DNA from: Parachlorella kessleri
Lineage: Eukaryota > Chlorophyta > Trebouxiophyceae > Chlorellales > Chlorellaceae
NCBI GenBank assembly: GCA_001598975.1
Contig: BBXU01001727.1
Location: forward strand, 1-53,893
Length of the DNA: 53,893 nt
Direction of reading: 5' to 3'
Shown here: positions 24,594-35,062 of the stretch, one piece after another
Position numbering within the stretch: position 1 is the first letter of the stretch
How the letters are laid out: every line of letters starts with the position of its first letter
The notes under the pieces: generated by a model
Database searches by the model: none
The model's input: the letters and a program-made list of their open reading frames with translations, nothing else
Told to the model about the DNA's origin: nothing
Made by a program: the position numbers and the translations under genes

Positions 24594-27543
24594 ATGCCTG
24601 CATGGGCGGTGCATGCCTGCCTGGTGGTCCTCTTGGTGCTGGCCACCAGCTGCCATGGAGCGGCTGAGCTTCCTGCTGGGCTCATCAGCGACAGTGAGTT
24701 TGAAGGCACTGTTTGAACCATGGTTCCCGACAAGCCTGGCCACCGTCTCCTTCTCATGTAGTCTCCCTCCAAGTGCAGGGAAGGCGCTGATCGCTCTACA
24801 ACAGGCTGTTAGCGCCAATGGCTACGGTCTCTCTAGAATGGCGACCTGGAAAATAAGCGGTAAGGAGTGCAAAGACGGTTCACGGTGCTGTGTGCACGAG
24901 AGGACTCACTTTCCTACTGGGGTGCAGAAGTAATAAGCCCCGGCCCGGCGTGGGACGAGAGATGCTGTTTACAACAAAGCCAGGATGCTAGCTAACAGCT
25001 GGTTTCACCTATCTGACTCGGTGTTGATGGTGCAGGCAACCCTTGCTTCCCCAAAGCCTGGCCTCATGTCCTATGTGGCGGTGGCCGCGTCGTAGCAGTG
25101 TGAGTGCTACACACTGCAGGTCCACTGTGCCACCCTTAGGATAATACATTCCGCTCCACCTCAAGACCTGTCATCAGCTTTACATTTACAGGTGTCGGCA
25201 CTGGCTGCTGGAGGCCTTGCTGCTAGAGTTGTGCTCTGCGTCCAAGCTGACTCCGCCTCGAAGGCTGGCTGCTTAAGCATCGGCAAGTTGCATGCTTGCT
25301 TGGTGCAGGAACCTCTCAAACCTAAAAGTGCAGGGAACGCTTCCGCCGGAGCTGAAGCTTTTGAATGCACTGGTGACGCTCAACCTTGACGGCAACAAGT
25401 GAGTTGGGGCACCCCTGGCCGGTCTGCACAGCTAGACTTTTAACACAGGATGGCGGTGGTCACTTGTGATACAAAGAAGAGTATCCACACGTGTCAGGGA
25501 GAATGATGCCTCCATCAACGTTTCAAACGAAGGTGTGCCGGTGGAATCGCTGTTCACGTCAAGTATTTTTAGGGTCTGTGCGCAGGTTCACCGGCACAAT
25601 ACCAGACGAGTGGGCAGACAATGCCTACTTCGTGGCTCTCAAGACGCTGACCCTGCAGAACAACCTGTTGACGGGCAAGCTTCCGAACAGGAGGTGGAAC
25701 CGGCTGAATGGCTTTGTGAACCTGCGGACCCTGGACCTCTCCGGCAATGCGTTCTATGGTGAGGGTTCACACCAGGCGGTGGTCGCTCTATGTTTGCGGG
25801 TCAGACTTGGGGCCGTGGCAGTCCCTTTCAAGCCCATGAAGCTTGACAGATGTGTTGCTGCTTGTACAAAAGTTGACAGCATGTGAGTCACATGAGTGCC
25901 CTAGGCCCCTGCCCATAAACGTTTGATGCTCTTGCCAATCGGAAAAGTACTGCGGAACGCTGTGTACTCTAGTTTCTCAACCACCTGGCTTTCCGCAGGT
26001 GGGCTGCCAGATGGGTGGCTCTCCACCGCCAAAATGTTCAAGCGGCTGGAGTCCCTGGACTTGTCGGGAAATTACCTGGGGTTCCAGGATGCCGGCAAGG
26101 TCCCCTTTGCCACCACCTATGCCACGTCTGGTAGCAACTTCTGGTGCCTCGCTGGGGAGCTGGTGGGGACCACACAAGCCACGGGCTGGTGCCCCCGGGT
26201 TCCAGCCACAGGAGCTGTGAAGGCGGCGCTGCCAGGCACCTTGGCAGCATTGCGATTCCTGGACCTGTCAGACAACGGCTTCCAAGGTGGGTGCCCCTGT
26301 TGCTGCCTGGGGGGGGGGGAGATGAACTAGCAAGCCTGCACAGCCACCAGGCTGTTAGTCAAATTGATGTTCCAGCCAGGGCTGTGTGCTGTCATTGGCC
26401 TGTGCGCTATGCGTAATAGCAATGTAGCATCTCTCATACCTGCTTGCCCAGCTACAGCATCTGTACGCAGAGCAGCGGCCACCCTCCACACCCCGTTGGT
26501 TCTCCCCTCCTTTGTTGCAGGATTCCTGCCACCCCAGTGGGGCTCCATGTTCCCTAAGCTGCAATACCTGCTTGTCAATGACAATGACATGACAGCAGCA
26601 GCCACCGGCGTGCCTGCCGCGCTGCCAAGCACTTGGACGAGACGCACCGCTCCTCGTGTGTTTCCCAGCCTCCAGGCGCTGGTGCTGTACCCTGGCAATG
26701 CTGATATATGCTGCCTGCCAGACGCCACGCAGCGCACGCTGCCCGACGGCACCACCTTTTATGGGAACGGGGAGTCCTACCAAGATGTGAACCGAGGTGA
26801 GCTGGATTTGGCTGGGAAAAGCGCTGTGCGCTGGGTTTGCTGGGCCTTCCCTGCGCGTACCTTGCCCACCCATGCACTGCCGAGGACCATGCCATGCTGG
26901 AACTAGGCTGGTGGTTTGGGGTTGGAATCTATTTGGCCCTCGGCATGCTACCTACACCTGCCCACCCGGACGTCCTTCAGGCATCGGCTCGGCCTGCACC
27001 TGGGACCAGTTGCCTCCCTGTGCTTCCTGAACCACCTCCGCTCCTGGCATGCCTCTGCCTGCAGACTCATCCTACCAGGTTCTTGACTCTGGGGACGAGG
27101 CGTACGACAGCCAGAACCCCTGGCTGTGCGAGGGGCCTGACGCTGAGCATGCGCCCAGCAACATAGTTATTGACGAGGTGGCCCACAAGATCCAGGTCAC
27201 CTTTGACGGGGAGGACAACTCTGCAACCCAGACGTTGGTGTATGGGTACAAGTTCACTATATACCTCCAGGAGGAAGATCCCCAGGTGTGGGATCCCATC
27301 TCAGAGTGGAATGGCAGGTTCTATCAGGTATATGGCCTGTCGGGGGCCGTGCCGCGGACGTATAGCACCGAGCTGGTGGAAAGCCCTGCTGGCTCATACA
27401 CGCTGTCCACTGGCTATGGCTCTCCTGATGTGGCAGGCACGTACAAGGTAGAGGTGACGGCGGTGTATCTTGACGGGTATGAGTCAGAACTAGGCAGCGA
27501 GCAGAGTGCTGGATCAAGCACCAAGGCCATGACCTTTGCCTAG
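24594..27543 (+). CDS. Secreted LRR protein with C-terminal Fn3-like domain (paralog B)
   Basis: Exons: 24594-24693, 24779-24859, 25036-25099, 25309-25398, 25586-25758, 25999-26286, 26521-26796, 27065-27543. This gives 516 residues with all phases closed. The start at 24594 gives a signal peptide (MPAWAVHACLVVLLVLATS) followed by AAELPAGLISD, like paralogs C and D. The next exon (KALIALQQAV) and the two-Cys N-cap (NPCFPKAWPHVLC) match them too. LRR repeats include LKVQGTLPPELKLL, LTLQNNLLTGKLP, LDLSGNAFYGGLPDGW, LDLSGNYLG, LDLSDNGFQGFLPPQW and LVLYPGNADICCLPD. The C-terminal beta domain contains YGYKFTIYLQEEDP and YKVEVTAVYLDGYESE. Exon lengths equal or nearly equal those of C and D. Codon use is less biased than in C and D. 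A matrix or wall role is an inference. Confidence 0.87.
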
Positions 27544-29226
27544 CAATTTTGCGGCGCGCCTTGGTTATGTCAGTGGTTTTGGGTCTCTAGTGTGCTTTCT
27601 GTTTGTGCAGCGGGAGTTTGAGCATCTCGTGTACTTGCTGATGGTAATTACAGTGCCTGGTACATCAGGAACGCTTTGGGTCCTGGCCCGCCCTCTTGAT
27701 CGTGAGGCTGCCATTGTTGGTGACGGTGGCAGGCTGGAAATAAGCTGAGTGATGAGTTGGGAATTGTGAGGAGTGCATGGAAGTCTGTGCTTTAGCTAGT
27801 GGTCAGTCGCTGCAAGGGCAGCTATTTGATAGTGGTGGATTAGGAGTCAACCGGGCCCCATCACGGGAAGATGCATGTCTGCAGTCACAAGTTTCTCTCA
27901 TAGCTGCTTACTTGCTCCCGTCTTCTCCCTTTTGACTGTTGTACTCAGGTGTAGCTATGCTCTGCTCTTCATCACACATTTGCTGCTGCTTTGGTCACTG
28001 TGGACTTAAGGCTCATCTATGTCATATTTGTCCTTCACCCATTGATAAGAGGCTTTACCACATACTTGGCACGTCACATCGACACGGTGTCTCCGGCTGG
28101 TGTAAGTGAGCATACATGCAAATACCAACACCGGCATGCGCCTTCTCCATCCTGCCCTCATTGACTGCAAGCCTGCCCTAGACAATGGGCAGAGAACTGC
28201 ATGTCCTGCAAGGCATGTTGCTGTTTGCAGTCCTAGGCTCGAGCCTGGTAGGGGCTCCTGGGCTACTACTAGTATCTGTGCAAGTGAGCACCCCCACAAT
28301 GACCGCCACGATGACGTGCACTGTGCACTGCAGCAGCAGTGGCCGCAATGTTTGGGGCTGGCAGTGCACCTGCTTCGCGGCCACGGTTACTTATGGTGAT
28401 GCCGTTGCCAGCAGTGGCGCTGGATATGACAGTGTAAGCACCACAGGGTGCTGTAGCACGGAGAGGGGCAACGGTCCCAGATGTCACCGCCTCAACTGCT
28501 GCACACCCACTGGCCTTGACACCTGTCAGCTCTGTGGCCAAAGCTGAGCCGCGAGCCAGTACTGGGTGTCGCGGCGTGCGCCTCGAAGTTGGCCATCACC
28601 CCACCACTTGCTTTGGCTACTTCAACCCCTGGTTTGGCCAGCAAGGCGGTCTGTCAGTCTGCCTTGCTCGCGACTGCTCTGTGTAGCCGCTGCCACCCTG
28701 GCTGTAGCGCCAAGGTTGTTGTAAGACCGCCCCCTAGGCTGCTACTCGCCGCCGCCCGTGCCATGCCTGGACCCCTGCCGACGAGGTCGCTGTCCTCTGT
28801 GCATGGGAAGCCAGGTTTGCTGCTTTACTGACAGATATACATGAACATTGTGGGCCGTTTCCAATGCAAAGGCCGTTTCCAATGCTCAAGCATGATGCTC
28901 AAGCTCAAGCATGATGCATTCCAGTCAATACCCAACGGTGCACAGCCTTAAACACTCTGCACGACTGCTGCTCAATCTACACATCAAGCAAATCGAATCC
29001 AGAGCTTGAGAGCCTATTGGGATTTGGCGGGATGCTGTCCGGGGTGCGGAAGAGCCTTCTGGCCTGTTTGGCGACAGTTTGTGCACAGACTATTCGGGAG
29101 AAAGAGTCGTTGTGGTGCTGCTTTGACCGTGGCAAGTTGATTGCGTGCCCTCAGATTAGAAAGACAGAAAAGGAATCCCAAAAACAAAGTTCTCTTCGTA
29201 CTGCGAACCCGTTTGTTTTGATCAAG
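27544..29226. other. Intergenic between LRR gene B and SPX-RING gene
   Basis: A possible minus-strand exon is described separately (28006-28097). There are short direct repeats at 28855-28910 (GGCCGTTTCCAATGC twice, then CAAGCATGATGCTCAAGC words). A plus-strand frame at 28185-28547 is hydrophobic then Cys-rich, with no known match. I cannot support a definite gene. Confidence 0.4.
28006..28097 (-). CDS. Possible terminal exon of an unrecognised minus-strand gene
   Basis: On the minus strand, an AG acceptor (CTTACACCAG) is followed by an open segment ending in TAA. It encodes RRHRVDVTCQVCGKASYQW and then VKDKYDIDEP. The composition, with a CxxC pair, looks like real protein, but I recognise no family. 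Upstream minus-strand sequence (28270-28700) has Ala/Val-rich open segments that could be earlier exons. This is a weak call. Confidence 0.25.
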
Positions 29227-32200
29227 ATGAAGTTCGCACACTACCTTGACACCCTCAACAGGGACTCCCCCGTGGAGTGGAGGGACAGGTTTCTTAAGTG
29301 AGTATGCATCCAAACGTGGTTGGGCCGCCACCAGGCACCAGCACAGCGGAAGCATGATGGGTTGCACCAAGTCATAGCTTGCCTGGGTTGCTGTCGCAGC
29401 TGTGCAAGTGTCGTGCGGTCCTGCATGATGACTACGTCGCTCGCTTGCAGCCGTCACGTGCCTGCGCCGCCTTCCACTCAGCTTTCGCTGACTGCTTGCT
29501 CTGACTGTGCAGGTACAAGCTACTGAAGAAACTGCTCAAGCTTTGCAGCCCCGATGGCCCCGATGCAGCTGTCTGCGAGAGCAGGTTTTTTGATGAGCTG
29601 CGGAAGCAGCTTGACGCGGCCAACAGGTTCGTTGACCAGCACTCACGCACACAGCAGCGTGTGGAGGGGTGTACTTACCCACACAAGTAGATATGATAAA
29701 GCTTGCAGTGTGATAAGTAGCGCGTGATAAACTCACAGCACAGCTGCAAAACGGTTTGTGTGTGCATACCCCGCAGGCACTTCTCGTGCAACGCTGGCAA
29801 GATCATTGAGACCTTCCACAGGCAGCAGTCTCCGCCCCTCTGCTGCTGGCTGCTCGGCCGCCGCCGCAGCGCCCAGAAGGCGAGTGGCCTCCTGGTTGGT
29901 TGGCGGCTTGGTGGGGCAGAGTGGACCCCACAGCAGGAGTGTACTTGATTGTGGTCTGCGTGGCTGCCATCTGTCCCGCGCTTGCTGTCGTGTGCCTGTC
30001 ATGGTGATGCGGGGAGGTTGGGGTGAAGGCTGGGGTGGCCGGAGGTCTTACCGGGGTGCCACAGTTGGTGCGCATCTAGCGTAGGTGTTTGTACTGGCGT
30101 GGCTGGGGTTGGGGAGTCAACCTGGAGTGCGGAGACATTCGGGAGTGCCACCATGAGTTGCGGGAGCACCGCAGGACTTGACCGGCTGGGTGTTCTCCTC
30201 GGGGGCGTGCAGGATGCAGCACTGGCCGAGCGCGCCTACTGGTGCCGCAAGTTTGCCAAGGCCAACGCGGTGGCGCTGCGCAAGATTCTGAAGAAGCATG
30301 ACAAGTGGTGCAGCAACACCGCGGGCCGGGAGTTCTTGCAGGTGGGCCGCAGGGCTATAGCCGTACCTGGCCGGGGCCGATGCTGGCTGCCGTGCGAGGA
30401 GAGAGAGAAGGGCGTGGCATGTCAGCTGCAGACCAGGCGCAACAGATAGGCGTTGGCAAGAGCAGGGGTTGGGTCCATGGCGCGGCTTTGCAAGGACGTA
30501 CATGGACTTGCGACTTGAGATGCACTTGCCTCCTGACGCATGCCATGGGGGCAGGGGATTGTAGTCTTGCGGTCTGCAGGCATTGGGGTGCCACCCCAGC
30601 GTAAGTGTGCGATGGCTGCACTGTGTGCAGGAATGCTGGCGGTCTGATGTGAAGAAGGGTGTGGGTCTGTTCCTGCACTCCCCTCTGCTGGACGAGTTGA
30701 AGGCCATTCAGGTAGGCGCCATGGTCAGGTGGCGGCGCGCTGCTAGACTAGACTTGACTAGAATAGATGTCCAGGTTGGGCGCTCGTCGCTGAGGGGGCC
30801 GGGGCTGGGGCTATTCTTTGGTTGGCGTACTCTACGTTGTGAGCTTACGCGGGAGGCTTTGTTCAGCGCACCACGCGTAAACCATAAGTGGGAGGTGTTG
30901 TTCGGGCCCAAGACCTGTTGCAGATGCGGTGCACAGGGGTCGTGTCTGCGGCCGCAGTGGCAGCGGGATAATGATGCAGGCATTTGGAATCTTGCAGAGC
31001 CAACCTTATTCCGCATTGTGCATGCTGTGCCAGCAGCACAAGGGACACTGTGGCTAGTGCTGCTTGCCCTGTAGCCGCAACTGCATATCCACTTGGGCCG
31101 TATCTCTCGTGCGGGCCCTCTGCCGCGTCTACCTCCCAACGCTGTTCACAAGCCTTCTGTATCCTTATCATTCTGCAGGACGTCCTGCAGTCTCAGCTGC
31201 CGCCAGAGGACCCAGATCTAGTCGAGAGGGCACCCGCCCCAGCAGGAGCAGCTAAGCAGGGGCAGCCTGGACCCACGCCTACCCAGCCGGCAGGCTCGCA
31301 GCCGATGCCGCTCAAGCCGCTGTCTGTTAACACCGGCCGGGGCTGCGGAGCCGTCGGCCGCGTGTCGTTGGAGTCGCAGGGGAGCGCCTACAACTGCGCC
31401 TGCGGCGCGGGCACCGGCGAAGGAGGAGCCTGTGGCAGCTGCAGTGATTGGGCCAGCACCAGCAGCTTTAGGAACCAGGTAGGTCACTTGGTTGCAGGGC
31501 AGGGGAGGCGGGCGGTGCAGCTGGGGTGCCAGTCACAGCCGCGCCAAGTGTTGGTTGTCAGCGGCTGATGGTGGCTGGGATCTGACTTGCTGGCATGCTT
31601 GTTACCTGCGTCGCCACCCGCCTTGACACTAACAATTTCGCACTGTGGGTGGTATGGAGTTGTAAGTTAAGCACGATGCGTTGTTAGCAGCCTGTTGGCA
31701 TTCAGGGGACGGCTTGGTTGCCTTGCCCATGATATTGTGTTTTATGTGTAGTTTACTTGAGCACACGCGGGCGCTCACGCTGTGCTGCGCGGTCCCCTGG
31801 CCTGCAGAAACAGCGCGCGCTGTCGGCAATTGTGGAGTCGCCCACGTGCATGCTGGACACCGGCGACTTTGACTGGGCCGGCACCAGCCAGCCCGGCTCG
31901 CCCCTTGCAGTGGGACCAGCCTCTGCTGCCGGTGTCCCCCGCCGCTCGCCCCCCGCTAGCGCCGCCCGCAGCGACGGACACAGCGCACGCAGCGCCGGGC
32001 TGCCGGAGGGGTGGGCGGCTTCGCCCCCCGCTACCGCTACCGGCCCTGGCAGCATCTCCCTGCCCAGCATCCTGGAGGAGGGCAGGACCGAGGGCCTGCA
32101 CCCGGCAGTGGTGACGCCGCCGCTGTCTGCGGCCGGCGGCGTCGGCGGGGCGCCGGGCTGCGGGGTGGGCGTGCCGGAGCTGCGTGGCAGCGGCTCCACC

Positions 32201-33325
32201 AAGTTTAGGGAGGAGGAGCTCAAGTGCCCCATCTGCCTGGACTTCATGTACAAGCCCGTGGGTGAGTGTTGGTGTGCTTTAGTCCAATCAGTACGCCACG
32301 TGTCGCCCCATTGGGTGAGTGGTGGTGTGGCCCAGTCGTCTGGCGTCGTGCTTGGGACACTGGGCATGCACGCACAGATATGCTCTCCGCGTGGCACGTT
32401 GTTGGTCATTGACGGGTTTGGGGCCCGTTGCTGGGCCTTGCCTTTAATTGGTGGTTCGGCGGTGGAGCGCAAGGATCAGCTGCGATGCAGAAGTGCAGTT
32501 CATGTAGTCGTGAGGTTGCAGGGAAGGCGCGTCGCTCTGTGGCAAATCTAGCAAGGGCGACCATGTTAGGGTGGATTGTTGGTGCTGCCTGTGCGACTCG
32601 TCAAGCCCAGGCTTTGCTTTTGTGTATCGCCCAGCGTTCTGCAGCTGATCTGTGAGTACCCGCTGCCCGCTGCCCCCCGCAGGGCTTGGCTGCGGCCACA
32701 AGTTCTGCCGCAACTGCGCGCTGGAGGCGGCGGGCTTTGGCCGCGCGATAGGCGCCTTCCACAACATCATCTCCCACATCCCCGCCAGGGTTGGCTGCCC
32801 CCAGTGCCGCCAGCAGGGCGTGTACCGCAACGCGGTGGCCCTGCGTGAGGTTGGGAAGCTCATCCAGACCAGGTGCAGGGCAGGGGGGAGGGCGGCGGAA
32901 GTGAGAAAGCAGGGGCGCAGGGGCAAGTATGGGTCGGACCTTGGTCGGTGCTGGGTTGCAGCGAACCACGCGGCGTCCCCAGAAGGACTGGTGACAGTCT
33001 TTCTGCCTAGTACTTGAAAGATGCGGTGTGGCTGTGTGAATGGCATGTGGCGGGGCGAAGCTGTTTGTTGGCAGCTCAGGCAGATTTGTTGGTGGGTTCG
33101 TAGCACTCTGGTTGTTTAAATCCCAATTGCATGTTTGCTCGCGCCCTGAGATTTTCTTACTTAACGTCCTTGTGCTCTATCATCGCTTGCAGGTACCCAG
33201 AGGAGTGGGCTGAGCGCCGTACTGAAGACAAGGCGCGAGTCAAGCAGCTTCAAAGTGCCGTCACCTCCCGAAATCAGCAGCTTCTCCACACCCGCAACGC
33301 TTACGAACTGCTCTTCACCTTTTGA
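29227..33325 (+). CDS. SPX domain-RING E3 ubiquitin ligase (NLA/BAH1-like)
   Basis: Exons: 29227-29297, 29513-29626, 29777-29879, 30213-30341, 30631-30711, 31179-31478, 31808-32261, 32683-32872, 33193-33325. This gives 524 residues, and the phases close. The SPX domain spans about 1-166. It has MKFAHYLDTLN, the lysine cluster YKLLKKLLKLC, and the C-terminal helix NAVALRKILKKHDKW, which are the expected inositol-polyphosphate binding parts. A low-complexity linker of about 230 residues rich in Ala, Gly, Pro and Ser follows. The C3HC4 RING is at 406-459: CPIC, then LGCGHKFCRNC, then CPQC. Plant NLA ligases ubiquitinate phosphate and nitrate transporters; the same role here is inference from family. 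The linker makes it much longer than plant NLA, about 335 residues. The third intron has a GC donor (GCGAGT at 29880). Confidence 0.92.
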
Positions 33326-34890
33326 ACTCCCCATTTTTGCCTGTTTCTTTCTCTGAGCCTGCTTTCTGACATGCTTCTTTTCCCAGCGCCCTTTTTGCCC
33401 AGCGGGAGCGTACAGCCAAGGATGGAGCGTACAGCCAAGAACAAGAATGTGGCATGGTCTGCTCCTCTCAGGAGGAAGTGCGGGTGCGTGCGTCGGTCTT
33501 GCTGAGCAGTGGGTATTGCTGGGTGGTTGGCCATGATATTCCAAGCCAACATGTTATCACAGGACAGTTTGACGGTGAGCGGTGGTGGTCGATGCACCTG
33601 CTCTGCGGTCATATTTATGCTGCAGAGTACCAGTCTATGTTTGTGGGCCGAGCGTGACAGTGGTGACAACGTAGTAGGAACCTGTTTTTTGCACTGCCCT
33701 CAGGAAAAGTTTTGTACTGTCACTGCTGCTGCCCTGTCCTTGCTGCTGTTGGTTAGGTATTTGCCGCAAGTTGCCCATTATGTTTATGTGTTTGGGAGTG
33801 TTGTGGGAGGGTGTGTTCAAGCTATTTAGAGTAGTGTGCTTGTGAGCTTGTGCTTCTGGACATGGTAAGCTGCGCTAGGTGGGAATGACAGCTGTTGGGG
33901 CTCACCTTGGCTTGCCTGGTGCGAAATGGGGCACCATTGTAACAAGTGTATACCAATATGTTGGCAGGAACGCAGGACTCCTCCTGGAGAACTCAGGCAA
34001 GACTCGGGAGCATTCCTGCAACCAGATCTGTTAGTACAGCTCGCATCTCCCTCGGTTCACACTACCTGCACCCTTATCAAGCTCTCCTCCACTGCCACTT
34101 CAGCAGCACCATGGTACTGTTGGCAGCTCACGGTCAGAAGCCGTGAACAAGTGCGCTTAAGCCAGTGTGCACAAGCTTGCTCCGCGCACCCAGCAAAGGA
34201 CTGCAGGACTGTAGTAAGGATACAGGTCAATGTCATGCTTGTCTTGCTTTGCTCCTAACTAATTGGCCCTAAAGCTGATCCTCTGGTTTGATGGGTTTGT
34301 CTTGATTGTGCACCATGGAGGCCTGAGCCTTGGCCCTCTACCCCCCCCCCCCCCCGTAAAAACTAGCGCTGATGTAAGCTCCATAACTTATTGAACTTAT
34401 TGAACTTGTTGAACACCAACCGCTAATTTTAGGACGCATGGGAGCGAGCTTTGCTGTCAGCACACATGCACGTCTTAAGGGCCTGTTAAGCCTGACAAGA
34501 TCAAGGCAAGAAGGCTGGTCCACTGTGCTTAGGGCTGATAAGCGCATAATTCCAGGCAGTACTGTAAAAAGTGAGAAGGGGTTCGCTTGAAAGCGTGGGG
34601 GAGGTCCATGGATCCAGCACCGTATGACAGGCACATTTGACCGCCACCTTGCGGGCAACAAGTACGATAAGTCCGCACCAGCCTGAATAGAGCTTACCCA
34701 GCCAGCGGGGCTCAGATAGGCGATGCAGCTAGAGTACGACACAACAGTTGGACAGCACAGCGGACCGTGGCACTGCCAAACAGCTGGTAGCACGGCGAGG
34801 CCTCGCCAGGATCGTACCGGCCCTGCCTTACTCCGCTGATTACTATCCGCAGGAAGCGGATCCCGGCTTGCACGACAGTGCGGGTGTGAC
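33326..34890. other. 3' flank of SPX-RING gene and upstream of LRR gene C
   Basis: No supported gene. Features seen are a TGTAA at 33938, a 15-base C run at 34341-34355, and three near-identical TTATTGAAC units at about 34387-34412. A long minus-strand frame (34338-34988) overlaps the conserved promoter of gene C and looks like a chance open frame. Confidence 0.45.
34341..34355. repeat. Poly-C run (15 bases)
   Basis: An uninterrupted run of 15 C lies between the SPX-RING and LRR C genes. Its length may be uncertain because of polymerase slippage or sequencing error. Confidence 0.9.
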
Positions 34891-34902
34891 GCACTGCAGC
34901 GT

Positions 34903-34999
34903 CCGCAGCGGCTGTGCGGGTTGGTAGTCGCGCGTCCGGTGCAGTGCACGTCGCCCACTCCGCCGAGCTCGGAGCCGGGCTGGTTCATCCCTTAAAAGC
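34903..34999 (+). promoter_or_regulatory. Conserved promoter block and TTAAAA box of LRR gene C
   Basis: Three blocks here recur, in the same order, upstream of LRR gene D: CCGCAGCGGCT.TGCGG (34903 on), CAGTGCACGTCGCC (34942-34955) and CTCCGCCGAGCTCGGA (34958-34973). CCTTAAAAGC at 34990-34999 is a TATA-like box 64 bases before the ATG. It is also shared with D, where it lies 66 bases before the ATG. Conservation outside coding sequence supports a functional core promoter. Confidence 0.7.
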
Positions 35000-35062
35000 G
35001 CTTGTTTTGGCCTCATTCCATCAGTCTATCAACATCGACATCCCTAAAGCAAACCCGACATG

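Noticed and set aside
31757..32472. Minus-strand 239-codon frame opposite the SPX-RING linker exon
   Set aside because: It is a shadow of the GC-rich coding exon on the plus strand; only the plus strand leads in frame into the RING domain.
34338..34988. 216-codon minus-strand open frame upstream of LRR gene C
   Set aside because: It overlaps the promoter blocks shared with gene D, has no recognisable domain and no homologous frame at gene D; GC-rich DNA gives such frames by chance.
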